Shown: one piece after another, positions 24,010-32,745 of the stretch
Layout: every line of letters starts with the position of its first letter
Numbering within the stretch: position 1 is the stretch's first letter
From: Alphaproteobacteria bacterium
GTDB lineage: Bacteria; Pseudomonadota; Alphaproteobacteria; UBA6615
Assembly: GCA_009691025.1 (NCBI GenBank)
Contig: SHWB01000013.1
Coordinates: 1-47,054, forward strand
DNA length: 47,054 nt
Direction of reading: 5' to 3'
Translations under genes and position numbers: made by a program
Notes under the pieces: generated by a model
What the model was told of the DNA's origin: nothing
What the model saw: only the letters and a program-made list of their open reading frames with translations
The model's database searches: none

Positions 24010-24612
24010 TGCGGTAGAGCCGCTGGTCGAACAGCGCGCCGCTCATCGGCCCCAGAGCCGTGCGGAACGCCCGCATCGTCGTGCCCGCGGACCACGCGTC
24101 GAACGCAAGCGGCGAGGCCCAGAATTCGACCAGCGTCATGTGGTTGGGCCGCGCGGTCTGGGTCCAGGCGTCGAAGAGCAGATTGCCGTTCGCGGCGCTG
24201 CCAGCGCGGCCATCAGCGCCGCGCCGTCATACTTGCGCGGCGGAATCACGTCGAAATGGGTAACGGCACAGATCGCGCCCGTTCCCGGGCCCTTCATCGG
24301 GCCGGCCGACAGCGCGTGATGGACCCGCTCGTCGTCTGGCGCCAGCCGCGAGGACTCCAGCGCCTCCCGGAAGCTCCTGGTGACGGTATCGGCGGCATGC
24401 GCCTGCCAGACGGAGGCGCCGGCCCAGGTCTCGACGAGCACGAAGTGGGCCGGCCGGCCGAGGCGCTGCATCGCCTCGACATCGACGGCACCCGGCGCGC
24501 CGCGCGCGGCATGGCGATAAGCGGCGGCGAGATCGTGCGCCCGCTCGGCTTCGCCCGCGGCGACTTCGATATAGGTGACGATGGTGACGATGGTGACGCT
24601 GTCGTCGGCCAT
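23999..24612 (-). pseudogene. Frameshifted two-domain antibiotic-biosynthesis-monooxygenase (ABM) protein
   Basis: The first frame starts MADDSVTIVTIVTYIEVAAG and covers one ferredoxin-like ABM domain (HFVLVETWAGASVWQAHAA) and the first strand of a second (ICAVTHFDVIPP). At about 24195-24205 the frame breaks; the remaining ABM sequence continues in another frame as NGNLLFDAWTQTARPNHMT and LVEFWASPLAFDAWSAGTT through to TGA 23999-24001. Intact length would be about 205 residues. ABM proteins are usually cofactor-free oxygenases or related dimers. The start region contains three 9-bp tandem repeats (24574-24600). Confidence 0.85.
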
Positions 24613-24750
24613 GGCCGGCCTACCGCCGCGAGGTACGGGCTATTATCGCAGGCCATGACCGCCCGATCATAGACGTGTGAAGGCATGGCGGCGGCGTGGG
24701 TTACACTGGGGCAGGTTGCACCGGGTACGACGAAAGTCTGGGAGGGCGGG

Positions 24751-25361
24751 ATGGAGCGCCAGATCATCTATATCGGCGATCCGATGTGCTCCTGGTGCTG
24801 GGGCTCCGCGCCCGCGCTGAAGCACCTGCGCGACGAGTTCGGCGCCGTCGCGCCTATGTCGCTGATGCTCGGCGGCATGCGCGCCTTCGGGACCGAGCCG
24901 ATGGATGACGCCCGCCGGACGGCCGTCCGCAAGCATTGGGACTACGTCAACCGCGCCACCGGCCAGCCCTTCGATCCCGCTTCTTCGACCGGCAAGGTTT
25001 CGTCTTCGACAGCGAGCCGCCATGCCGCGCCGCGGTGATCGTGCGCCAGTAATGGCCTGACCGCGTTTGGGATTTCTACGACGGCCTGCATCGTGGCTTC
25101 CACGCCGGCAACCTCGGCGTCACCGATCCGGCGGTACTGGCCGACATCGCCGTCGAGCACAGCATCGACCGGGGAAACTTCCTCGCGCTGTTCGAGGATC
25201 GTGCCGAGAAGGTGGCGGCGCTGGGCGATTTCCAGAGGTGCCACCGCGCCGGCGTCGGCGGCTTTCCGACCGTCGTCGTGCGCTAGGACGAACGCTACGG
25301 CCTCCTGACCGTCGGCTGAACGCCGTACGACGAACTGGCGCCGGTGGTTAGCGCCTGGTGA
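24751..25361 (+). pseudogene. Dead DsbA-family thioredoxin-fold protein
   Basis: The ATG at 24751 follows a good GGGAGGGCGG ribosome site. The first frame gives YIGDPMCSWCWGSAPAL, containing the CxxC redox motif of DsbA-like disulfide isomerases, then LMLGGMRAFGTEPMDD. A one-base loss near 24980 moves the frame; the remainder reads FDRQGFVFDSEPPCRAAVIV, WPDRVWDFYDGLHRGFH and GVGGFPTVVV, with stops at 25050-25052 (TAA), 25284-25286 (TAG) and 25317-25319 (TGA) before the natural TGA at 25359-25361. Three in-frame stops and a frameshift rule out function. Confidence 0.87.
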
Positions 25362-25434
25362 GCAGGCAAAATCTCGCTGGGCCAGGAAGCCGGCGCCACG
25401 ATGCACTTACGCCACAACAGCCTACCGTATTTAC

Positions 25435-25450
25435 CATAATATACATTATG
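25435..25450. other. AT-rich palindrome
   Basis: CATAAT (25435-25440) and ATTATG (25445-25450) are perfect inverted copies with a four-base spacer ATAC. It is conspicuous in GC-rich DNA and resembles either an old operator or an overlap of promoter elements. It lies about 50 bp before a TadG fragment that has lost its start, so its current role is doubtful. Confidence 0.35.
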
Positions 25451-25502
25451 AGAATCGCGAACAGGCGGATCCATGGAGAGCGGACACATAGCCTTTGCCG
25501 GA

Positions 25503-25754
25503 ATGGACTATCTAGCCGTCCTCGTCGCCGCCGTCACCAACACGCGCATGCTGACGGCCTGCACGGCAATGAAGGCCTAGGGCGTGGTGATCTACGCGAT
25601 CACCTTCCAGCTCTCGAGCAGTTCGGCGCAGAACCTATACCGGAGCTGCGCCACCTCGCCGGCACACTATTTCAACTCGCCGAACAACAGCTCGCTGCAA
25701 AGCGCCTTCGGTGCCATCGGCAAGGATCTGACCAATCTGCGCCTGGCGAGCTGA
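25503..25754 (+). pseudogene. C-terminal remnant of a TadG-like pilus protein
   Basis: The reading frame ending at TGA 25752-25754 encodes RMLTACTAMKA, an amber codon at 25578-25580, then GVVIYAITFQLSSSSAQNLY and SCATSPAHYFNSPNNSSLQSA. This matches the C-terminal von Willebrand-like end of TadE/TadG-type membrane-anchored pilus assembly proteins (motif C-x-x-x-K-x-x-G-[VI]-x-[IV]-Y). No N-terminal part or other tad genes are present. A 5' start at 25503 is only the first in-frame ATG. It is a fragment with a stop inside, clearly non-functional. Confidence 0.7.
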
Positions 25755-25768
25755 GGGCTGCCGCTACA

Positions 25769-25850
25769 TCCTCATCCTTCGACAGGCTCAGGATGCGGAG
25801 GACTGGCCGCACGGTTAGCAAACGTCCTCATCATGAACCTGTCGAAGGAA
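25769..25850. repeat. Inverted pair of family A repeats upstream of mazG
   Basis: Forward copy (catcctcatccttcgacagg from 25769, to 25799) and inverted copy (25824-25850, gtcctcatcatgaacctgtc...gaaggaac) are spaced 24 bp apart. The inverted copy contains an ATG in frame with mazG (25833) that is probably not the true start. Confidence 0.78.
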
Positions 25851-25889
25851 CAGGACATTCGGTACCACGCCGATAGGTCCGACGGTAGG

Positions 25890-26723
25890 ATGGCCCGCTT
25901 TTCATGGAGTCATCCGTTGACCGAAAGCCTCGTCCGCCTGCTCGACATCATGGCGCGCCTGCGGGATCCTGCGCGTGGTTGCCCGTGGGATGTCGAACAG
26001 ACCTTCGCCACCATCGTCCCCTACACGATCGAGGAAGCCTACGAGGTCGCCGACGCTATCGAGCGCGACGACCGCAAGGCGTTGCGCGAGGAACTGGGCG
26101 ACCTGCTGTTGCAGGTGGTGTTCCACGCCCGCATGGCCGAGGAGGAAGGCTCCTTCGCCTTCGACGACGTGGCCGCCGCTATCGCCGACAAGCTGGTGCG
26201 CCGCCACCCGCATGTCTTCGCCGGGGCGGCGGGCGAGGATGCCGCGGCGGTGAAGCGGAGCTGGGAGACGATCAAGGCCGACGAGCGCGGCGCCAAGGCC
26301 ACGGCATCCGGCGCACGGGCGAGCGCGCTCGACGACGTGCCGCGTGCTCAGCCGGCGCTGATGCGCGCCGAGAAGCTCGGCAAGCGCGCCGCCCGCATCG
26401 GCTTCGACTGGCCCGATGTCTATGGCGTTCTGGCCAAGGTGCGCGAGGAGATCGGCGAGGTCGAGGCCGAACTGGCGCAGGGTGAGCCACGGGAGCGAAC
26501 GGAGGCGGAAATAGGCGACGTGCTGTTCTCCGTCGCGCAGCTCGCCCGGCGGCTCGACATCGACCCCGAGACGGCGCTGCGCGGCGCCAATGCCCGCTTC
26601 GAGCGCCGCTTCAGGGCCGTCGAGGACAAGCTGGCGCAACAGGGCCGCATCGCCGCCGATGCGCCGCTCGACGAGCTGGAGGCGTTGTGGCAGGCGGCGA
26701 AAGTCGGAGAGAAGGATTTCTGA
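25890..26723 (+). CDS. mazG: Nucleoside triphosphate pyrophosphohydrolase MazG
   Basis: 277 aa from ATG 25890; an ATG 57 bases upstream lies inside a repeat copy and would add residues unrelated to the family, so it is not used. The N-terminal domain has RLRDPARGCPWDVEQTFA and the metal-binding EExxE/D helix TIEEAYEVADAIERDD followed by LREELGDLLLQVVFHARM. The C-terminal half repeats the fold (KVREEIGEVEAEL, AEIGDVLFSVAQLAR). It hydrolyses non-canonical NTPs to NMP and pyrophosphate. mazG is a normal neighbour of hflX/hfq in alphaproteobacteria. Confidence 0.95.
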   Translation: MARFSWSHPLTESLVRLLDIMARLRDPARGCPWDVEQTFATIVPYTIEEAYEVADAIERDDRKALREELGDLLLQVVFHARMAEEEGSFAFDDVAAAIADKLVRRHPHVFAGAAGEDAAAVKRSWETIKADERGAKATASGARASALDDVPRAQPALMRAEKLGKRAARIGFDWPDVYGVLAKVREEIGEVEAELAQGEPRERTEAEIGDVLFSVAQLARRLDIDPETALRGANARFERRFRAVEDKLAQQGRIAADAPLDELEALWQAAKVGEKDF

Positions 26724-26724
26724 A

Positions 26725-26886
26725 CCACTGAGGCACAGAGGCACAGAGACACAGAGAGACCGTGCCGGCAGACGGCAGGGCAGTTGGGTTGGTTGCGCCA
26801 CCTTTCGGCGGCGCTAGCCATTAACCCGCGTTCGGCAGTACCGACCGGCACCAAAGTCGCTTCTCTGTGCCTCTGTGTCTCTGTGG
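26725..26886. repeat. Long inverted repeat, family D (CACAGAG element)
   Basis: Left arm 26725-26759 (CCACTGAGGCACAGAGGCAC then AGAGACACAGAGAG) and right arm 26861-26886 (TTCTCTGTGCCTCTGTGTCT then CTGTGG) are near-perfect inverted copies. The inner GTGCCGG and CCGGCAC near the arms extend the symmetry. A spacer of about 100 bp lies between. It starts two bases after the mazG stop and ends about 30 bp before the GST start. This kind of CACAGAG repeat is known from many bacterial genomes (recollection). Possible bidirectional terminator. Confidence 0.85.
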
Positions 26887-26916
26887 TAAAAAATCGTTTC
26901 GGCAAAGGAGGGCGAC

Positions 26917-27633
26917 GTGCGGTACGAGCTTTACTACTGGCCCGGTATCCAGGGGCGCGGCGAGTTCGTCCGGCTGGCGCTGGAGGAAGCCGGCGCCTAC
27001 TACGTCGATGTAGAGCGCGGCGCCAAGGGGTCGACGACCATGTCGGCGCTGCTCGACGGTTCGAGCCTCGATCGGCCGCCCTACGCGCCGCCGATCCTCA
27101 AGGCCGGCAATCTGGTCATCGCCCAGTCGGCGAACATCCTGCAGTATCTCGGGCCGCGCCACGGCCTCGCCCCGGCGAACGAGGCGGGCCAACTCTGGAC
27201 GCACCAGATCCAGCTGACGGTGACGGATTTCGTGAAGGAGATACACGACACGCACCACCCGATCTCCGGCAGCCTCTACTACGAAGAGCAGAAGGCCGAG
27301 GCGAAGCGCTTCGCCGCCACCTTCGTGGCCGAACGGGCGCCCAAATATCTCGGCTGGTTCGAGCGTGTGCTGGCGCAGAACCCGTCGGGCGATAAGCACC
27401 TCTCTGGCGCGCACCTGACCTATGCCGATCTGTCGGTGTTCCAGATCGTCGCCGGCCTCGACTACGCCTTCCCGAAGACGATGAAGAAGCTGGCGAAGAA
27501 GCTGCCGCGCGTCCGTGCCCTGTACGCACGCGTCGCGGCGCGGCCGCGCATCAAGGCCTATCTTGCCTCGGACCGCCGCCTGCCCTTCAACCAGCACGGC
27601 ATCTTCAGGCATTACCCGGAACTGGACGGGTAA
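26917..27633 (+). CDS. Glutathione S-transferase-like protein
   Basis: 238 aa from GTG 26917 with the best ribosome site in the window, AAAGGAGGGCGAC. The N-terminal thioredoxin-like domain has YYWPGIQGRGEFVRLALEEA, PPYAPPIL with the cis-Pro (PPIL) and AQSANILQYLG, the GSH-binding SNAIL/ESxAI-like segment; the C-terminal helical domain includes GAHLTYADLSVFQIVAGLDY, the N-capping/hydrophobic staple motif. Conjugates glutathione to electrophiles or acts as a peroxidase. It follows the family D repeat and stands alone as a rightward gene. Confidence 0.92.
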   Translation: MRYELYYWPGIQGRGEFVRLALEEAGAYYVDVERGAKGSTTMSALLDGSSLDRPPYAPPILKAGNLVIAQSANILQYLGPRHGLAPANEAGQLWTHQIQLTVTDFVKEIHDTHHPISGSLYYEEQKAEAKRFAATFVAERAPKYLGWFERVLAQNPSGDKHLSGAHLTYADLSVFQIVAGLDYAFPKTMKKLAKKLPRVRALYARVAARPRIKAYLASDRRLPFNQHGIFRHYPELDG

Positions 27634-27656
27634 CGCGGACGGTCGATGCCAGCCCG

Positions 27657-27758
27657 CCTCGCCCTTCGACAGGCTCAGGGTGAGGATGCCTTGTGCTGCC
27701 TGGGCGTCAGGAATGCCGTTACCGGTCGTCCTCATCCTGAGCCTGTCGAAGGATGAGG
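27657..27758. repeat. Inverted pair of family A repeats
   Basis: Forward copy 27657-27686 (cctcgcccttcgacaggctc...agggtgagga) and inverted copy 27729-27758 (tcctcatcctgagcctgtcg...aaggatgagg), 42 bp apart, between the convergent GST gene and the dead hydroxyisobutyrate dehydrogenase. Confidence 0.85.
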
Positions 27759-27784
27759 ACGTCGCACGGCGACACTACCCGCCC

Positions 27785-28661
27785 TCAATCCTTCTGCAGC
27801 AGCTGGATTAGGGCGGAGGTATCCCAGCGGCCGCTGGCGCGCGCCTGGACGTGCTTGTAGAACTGGTTGACCAGCGCCGTCAGCGGCAGGCGGGCGCCCG
27901 TCTTCTCGCCGACATCGAGGCACATCGACAAATCCTTGCGCATCCAGTCGACGGCGAAGCCGAACTAGAACTGCCCGGCGATCATCGTCTTCCAGATATT
28001 TTCCATCTGCCACGAGCCGGCGGCGCCATTCGAGATGGCACCGATCACCTTCTGGATATCGATGGCGTATTTCTGGCCGAGGTTGATCGCCTCCGACAGA
28101 CCCTGCAGGACACCGGCGATGCAGATCTGGTTCATCATCTTGGCGAGCTGGCCCGAGCCGGTGGGACCGATCAGCTCGCAGGCGCGCGCATAGGCGTCGA
28201 TGGTGGGTCGTGTCGCGGTGAAGGTTGCCTCGTCGCCGCCGTACATGACGGTGAGCGCGCCGTTCTCGGCGCCAGCCTGGCCGCCCTAGACGGGCCGTCG
28301 AGTAAGGCCACGCCATTCGCCTTCAGGCCTCAGGCAGTTCGCGCACCAGCGTGTCCGACGCCGTCGTGTGATCGACCAGCACGGCGCCTTTCTTCATGCC
28401 GGCGAGAATGCCGTAGGCGCCATGGGCGACGCTGCGCACGTCGTCGTAGTTGCCGACCCACATGAAGACGACGTCGGCCTTCGCCGCCGCCTCGCGCGGG
28501 CTCGTCGCCGTCTTGCCCTTGTGTTTGGCGACCCATGCCTCGGCGCGAGCGTCCGTGCGGTTCCACACGGTCACGCCGTGGCCAGCCTTCACCATATGGC
28601 CGGCCACGGGAAAGCCCATGACGCCGAGGCCGATGAAGGCGACGTTGCGGGGTTCTGGCAT
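27785..28661 (-). pseudogene. Dead 3-hydroxyisobutyrate dehydrogenase-family protein
   Basis: The N-terminal part (ATG 28659-28661) has the Rossmann motif FIGLGVMGFPVAGHM and ends in TGA at 28323-28325. Frame changes between 28325 and 28250 interrupt the ADVV-to-GGQAG region; the C-terminal part then reads GGQAGAENGALTVMYGGDE, GSGQLAKMMNQICIAG (the catalytic Lys is preserved) and GSWQMENIWKTMIAGQF, followed by an amber codon at 27965-27967 and then FGFAVDWMRKDLSMCLDVG to TGA 27785-27787. Two frame changes and a stop make it inactive. Divergent from the Old Yellow Enzyme gene. Confidence 0.87.
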
Positions 28662-28834
28662 GTCTCGGAGCTCCGCCTGTTCCGGGCATCGAGGCCCCGG
28701 GGCGGGGCCGGCGGCGGATGATAGCGATGGCCGGCGGCCCGGCGCAAACCTCGTGCCGGCCGAGGTTTACCGCGCATCGGCGAATGTTATGATCGCGCCA
28801 ACGATCCAACAATAATAGCCGGGAGGCATCGACG

Positions 28835-29992
28835 ATGGCGCGCTATCCGACCTTGTTCTCGCCCGGCCGGCTAGGCCGGCAGGCACTGCGCAACCGGGCA
28901 ATAGTCTCGCCGCTGACGCGCGCCAGCGCCACCGAAGACGGCCTCGTCACCGACCAGATGCGCGACTACTACGCCGACTACGCGCGCGGCGGCTGGGGCC
29001 TGGTGATGACCGAGGCCGTCTACATCGACCTCAAATACAGCCAAGGCTACAAGTACCAGCCCGGCATCGGCAGCGACCGGCAACAGGAATCGTGGCGCAA
29101 GGTGGTCGACGCGATCCATGCCGAGGGCTCGCCAGCCTTCATGCAGATCTTCCACTGCGGCGCCATCAACCAGGGCAACAACTGGGTCGAAGGATCGATC
29201 GCGCCCTCGGTGTTCACGCCCCGGGGCAAGCAGATCGACCGCTACCGCGGCAGCGGCACCCTGTTCCAGACGCCGCGCGAGATCACACGAGACGAGATGG
29301 CCGAGGTGGTGGCGAGCTACGCCGACGCCGCCCGCCGAGCCGCCGAGCTGGGCTTCGACGGCATCGAGGTTCACGGCGCCAATGGCTACCTGCCAGACCA
29401 GTTCCTCACCGTGCACACCAACCTGCGCACCGACGAATACAACGGCACGGTCAAGAACCGCATCCGCTTCCATTGCGAGGTGATGCGTGGGGTGCGCGCG
29501 GCGGTGCCGGACCGGCCGGTGGGCGTGCGCATCTCGCAGACCAAGGTCAACGATTTCGACTATGTCTGGCCCGGCGGCGAGGCCGACGCCGGGGCGATCT
29601 TCTTGGCGCTGGCCAAGACCGGGATCGATTTCATCGACATCTCCGCCCACCTCGGCGTGACGCCCGTGTTCGGCTGCGCGGACAGCCTGTCGGGTCTGGC
29701 GAAGAAGCATTCCGGCCTGCCCGTCATAGCCAACGGCAAGCTGCAGGACCCGGCGGTGGCCGAGGCGGCGCTGACCGGCGGCCAGGGCGATTTCTGCTGC
29801 ATCGGCAAGGGCGCGCTGGCCGATCCGCACTGGGCCGCCAAGATCGAGCGTGGCGCGGCGCCGATCGCCTTCGACCCCGGCATGATCACGCCCTACGCCA
29901 CGCTCGACAATTACTACGGCTGGCGCAAGGCCAATCCGAGCGGCGTGTCGGCGGTCAAGGCCGTGGCGCGCGACAGGGCGGAGGCGGTGTAG
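28835..29992 (+). CDS. NADH:flavin oxidoreductase, Old Yellow Enzyme family
   Basis: 385 aa. FMN-binding TIM-barrel enzyme that reduces activated C=C bonds. Family blocks: LFSPGRLGRQALRNRAIVSP at the N-terminus, RGGWGLVMTEAVYI, the active-site/flavin region GFDGIEVHGANGYLPDQFL with LRTDEYNGTVKNRIRF, VGVRIS and CCIGKGALADPHWAAKI. GGGAGG is well placed before the ATG. The domain is 30-40 residues longer than the shortest OYE forms, within the usual range, with no visible C-terminal FAD/NAD domain. Substrate unknown. Ends in TAG at 29990-29992, 10 bp before the stop of the leftward next gene. Confidence 0.92.
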   Translation: MARYPTLFSPGRLGRQALRNRAIVSPLTRASATEDGLVTDQMRDYYADYARGGWGLVMTEAVYIDLKYSQGYKYQPGIGSDRQQESWRKVVDAIHAEGSPAFMQIFHCGAINQGNNWVEGSIAPSVFTPRGKQIDRYRGSGTLFQTPREITRDEMAEVVASYADAARRAAELGFDGIEVHGANGYLPDQFLTVHTNLRTDEYNGTVKNRIRFHCEVMRGVRAAVPDRPVGVRISQTKVNDFDYVWPGGEADAGAIFLALAKTGIDFIDISAHLGVTPVFGCADSLSGLAKKHSGLPVIANGKLQDPAVAEAALTGGQGDFCCIGKGALADPHWAAKIERGAAPIAFDPGMITPYATLDNYYGWRKANPSGVSAVKAVARDRAEAV

Positions 29993-30002
29993 GACCGAAC
30001 GC

Positions 30003-30809
30003 CTATCCGTCGACCAGCACGTCCCGGATCGTCCGCCACACGCTTTCGCTGCGGGCGCTGAGATAGTCGCCCGCGTGGACCAGCGGCGAATATGGTGTGC
30101 CATCGAGCAGGCGGGCGACACCGCCCGCCTCGACGACGAGCATCGCGCCGGCCGCGTGGTCCCAGGGCAGCAGTCGGTTATAGGCCGAGAAATCCGCCTC
30201 GCCGGCGAGCTGCAGCAGGTACTCGCACCCGGCCGAGGACGATCCGCGCAGCGCCCCGAACAGCGCCGGCTTCGTTTTGGCTCGTTCCATCATGCAGCGC
30301 ACGGCCACTCCGGCGAAGCGGCCATCCGTCGCCGACGGCGAAGAGCCCTCCCCCAGCCGCACCGGCACATCGTCCAGCATCACGCCGCCGCCGCGCACGC
30401 CGATCGCCATCCGACCGCTGGCCGGTTCGAGGATCCAGCCATGGCTGACCGTGCCAACCTCGACCAGCGCCACCATCATGGCGAAGCGCTCAACGCCGTT
30501 GGCGAAGTTCCAGGTGCCGTCGACCGGATCGATGACCCAGACCTGCGCCGGCTCTCCCAGCAGGCCGAGGATTGCAGCGTCGGCGAAGACCGCTTCCTCG
30601 CCGACGACGACGCTGCCAGGCAGCAGCGTGGCCAGCTCTATCGCCAGCCAGACCTCGGTTTCGCGGTCGGCTATTGTGACGAGGTCGTTCTCGCCCGATT
30701 TGGTAAGGATCTCATGCGTCTCTAGGACTCGGAAGCGCGGCAGCACGAAACGCCGTGCCGCCTCGCGCATCAACCCGGCGACGCGGGCGGGATCGGGGGA
30801 CACGGTCAT
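30003..30809 (-). CDS. Inositol-monophosphatase-family phosphatase
   Basis: 268 aa. Li-sensitive phosphatase fold with all metal motifs: GEE (70-72), DPVDGTWNFANG (94-105) and WDHAAGAMLVVEAGG near residues 216-230. In this genomic position (next to mazG and hflX) alphaproteobacterial members are often annotated CysQ-like 3'(2'),5'-bisphosphate nucleotidases or histidinol-phosphate phosphatases; sequence alone does not decide. Ends in TAG at 30003-30005. Upstream, a 200 bp gap to hflX holds repeat family E. Confidence 0.9.
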   Translation of the reverse strand: MTVSPDPARVAGLMREAARRFVLPRFRVLETHEILTKSGENDLVTIADRETEVWLAIELATLLPGSVVVGEEAVFADAAILGLLGEPAQVWVIDPVDGTWNFANGVERFAMMVALVEVGTVSHGWILEPASGRMAIGVRGGGVMLDDVPVRLGEGSSPSATDGRFAGVAVRCMMERAKTKPALFGALRGSSSAGCEYLLQLAGEADFSAYNRLLPWDHAAGAMLVVEAGGVARLLDGTPYSPLVHAGDYLSARSESVWRTIRDVLVDG

Positions 30810-30860
30810 GTTGCCGAACCATCGTTATCCAACGAACCGTCACGCTGTCGGCAATCACCC

Positions 30861-30975
30861 CCCCACCTCACCCTGCCCTCTCCGCCCCCAGGGTCGGAGA
30901 GGGTAAGTTTTGCAGCTCGGTCAGATTCTCCCTCTCCGCGCCCGGGGGCGGAGAGGGCCGGGGTGAGGTGGAGGA
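30861..30975. repeat. Inverted pair of family E repeats (CTCACCCTGCCCTCTCCGCCC)
   Basis: Left part 30861-30904 (cccacctcaccctgccctct then ccgcccccagggtcggagag) and right part 30929-30972 (ctccctctccgcgcccgggg to ggccggggtgaggtgg) are inverted copies. Each has its own short hairpin between ctctccg and cggagag. It lies in the gap behind hflX and probably ends transcription of the dusB-hflX block (inference). Confidence 0.75.
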
Positions 30976-31008
30976 GTGCCGCCGACACGGCGAATCCCCC
31001 CGGCGCCA

Positions 31009-32361
31009 TCACGCACCACCATGACGCCGGTTGAAGCGGGCGAGGTCGGCCGGGTCGAGGCGCACGCGCACGCGCGAGACCTCGTCGGTATCCTCGCGCG
31101 ACAGCACCTCGCCCTTGCGGTAGAGCCAGGCCAGCTCGGCGCCGTCGGAGAGGCTCACCTCGACTTCGGCTACCGTCTGCGTGGCGGCTAGGTCGGCTTC
31201 GATCGCATCAAGTAGGGCCACGCAGCCCTCGCCCGTCAGCGCCGACAGCGGCACCGCACGCCCGTCGCGCCGCGCCCGCTCGGCGATCGCATCGCGGGAC
31301 TTGGCATCGAGCAGGTCGACCTTGTTGAGCGCCTCGATCTTCGGCGGCCGGCCGGCCAATCCATCGTCTTCGTGGCCGCGCGCGAACAACCCGGTCAGGA
31401 TCGACTCTACATCGGCGAGCTGCGCTTCGGTCTGCGGGTGCGCGATGTCGCGCACATGCACCACGACATCGGCCGCCAAAACCTCCTCCAGCGTCGCGCT
31501 GAAGGCGGCGACGAGGTCGTGCGGCAGGTCGGAAATGAAGCCGACCGTGTCGGACAGGATGATCGTGCGGCCGCCCGGCAGGCGCACCGCGCGCATGGTG
31601 GGATCGAGCGTGGCGAACAGCATGTCGGCGGCCATCACGCCGGCATGCGCGAGCCGGTTGAACAGCGTCGACTTGCCGGCATTGGTGTAGCCGACCAGCG
31701 CCACCACCGGATAGGGCACGCGCTCGCGCGCCTTGCGGTGCAGGCCACGGGTGCGGCGTACCTGATCGAGTTCGCCGCGCAGCTTGACGATGCGGTCACC
31801 GATGACGCGGCGGTCGAGTTCGAGTTGGCTCTCGCCCGGACCGCCGAGGAATCCGTAGCCGCCGCGCTGTCGTTCGAGATGGGTCCAGGACCGCACCAGC
31901 CGCGAGCGCTGGTATGTCAGCGCCGCCAGTTCAACCTGCAACTGGCCCTCGCGCGTGCGCGCCCGCTCGCCGAAGATTTCGAGGATCAGGCCGGTGCGGT
32001 CGATGACCTTGGCCTTCCACGCCTTCTCCAGATTACGCTGCTGCACCGGGGTCAGCGTGCCGTCGACATAAACCAGCGTCGCCTCCGTCCCGGTGACGGC
32101 TGTTCCCAGCCGTTCGACCGTGCCGGAGCCGAACAGGGTCGCCGGGCGCGGCGCGGCCAGCCGCACCACCTCACTGTGGACGAGTTCAAGGTCGATGGCC
32201 GCGGCGAGGCCGCACGCCTCCTCCAGGCGCATCTCCGGCGTCACCGCGGCAGGCCCGGAGGCCCCGCGCGCGGTCTTCAACGCCGGATGGAGTACGACAG
32301 TGCGCGTGCGCTCCGGCTCCGTGCCGCCGCGCCCGCCGTCGCCACGATCGCGGTCGGTCAA
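31009..32361 (-). CDS. hflX: GTPase HflX
   Basis: 450 aa if started at TTG 32359-32361, which is one base after the hfq stop and gives MTDRDRGDGG; no ATG or GTG in this frame lies near enough before the family's conserved region. N-terminal ribosome-binding region has LHPALKTARGASGPAAVTPE. The glycine-rich linker RGGYGFLGGPGESQLELD precedes the G domain: GYTNAGKST (224-232, P-loop), DTVGFISDLPH (G3) and NKVDLL (G4), with TLDPTMR for switch I. HflX splits stalled or heat-damaged 70S ribosomes. Translational coupling to hfq is clear. Stop TGA at 31009-31011. Confidence 0.95.
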   Translation of the reverse strand: MTDRDRGDGGRGGTEPERTRTVVLHPALKTARGASGPAAVTPEMRLEEACGLAAAIDLELVHSEVVRLAAPRPATLFGSGTVERLGTAVTGTEATLVYVDGTLTPVQQRNLEKAWKAKVIDRTGLILEIFGERARTREGQLQVELAALTYQRSRLVRSWTHLERQRGGYGFLGGPGESQLELDRRVIGDRIVKLRGELDQVRRTRGLHRKARERVPYPVVALVGYTNAGKSTLFNRLAHAGVMAADMLFATLDPTMRAVRLPGGRTIILSDTVGFISDLPHDLVAAFSATLEEVLAADVVVHVRDIAHPQTEAQLADVESILTGLFARGHEDDGLAGRPPKIEALNKVDLLDAKSRDAIAERARRDGRAVPLSALTGEGCVALLDAIEADLAATQTVAEVEVSLSDGAELAWLYRKGEVLSREDTDEVSRVRVRLDPADLARFNRRHGGA

Positions 32362-32362
32362 C

Positions 32363-32617
32363 TCAGGCGGCGACCTCGGCGTCGGCCATTTCCGGTTCAA
32401 ACAATTGCACCGGCACCGACGGCATAACTGTCGAAATAGCGTGCTTGTAGACGAGCTGGGAATGGGCATCGCGGCGCAGCAAAACGCTGAAATTATCGAA
32501 CCACGTCACGACACCCTGCAGTTTTACGCCGTTGACCAGGAAGATCGTCACCGGGGTCTTGTTCTTGCGGATGTTGTTCAGGAACACATCCTGCACGTTT
32601 TGTAACTTGTCGGCCAT
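32363..32617 (-). CDS. hfq: RNA chaperone Hfq
   Basis: 84 aa. The Sm fold is complete: [20 protein letters not shown], the Sm1 strand and proximal-face residues, [20 protein letters not shown], and the Sm2 motif [10 protein letters not shown]. The C-terminal tail is short, as in alphaproteobacteria. It binds small regulatory RNAs and mRNAs and mediates base pairing. The start follows AGAGGTCGATT. The 128 bp upstream gap to the aminotransferase gene must hold its promoter, but no clear consensus was found. hflX follows one base downstream. Confidence 0.97.
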   Translation of the reverse strand: MADKLQNVQDVFLNNIRKNKTPVTIFLVNGVKLQGVVTWFDNFSVLLRRDAHSQLVYKHAISTVMPSVPVQLFEPEMADAEVAA

Positions 32618-32745
32618 AATCGACCTCTGTTGCTTTTGTTGTCGACCAGACGCGCGCCCCCGCGCGGTGCGACGTCATCTCCCGGCCTTGTTCGTTATTG
32701 TTGCCGCTAGGATAGGGGCTGCCGGCTGAAATGCCAGCAGATTAT

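Noticed and set aside
32618-32745. A sigma-54-like promoter before hfq
   Set aside because: A TGGCA-type element is present but the second element reads GG rather than GC at the required distance.
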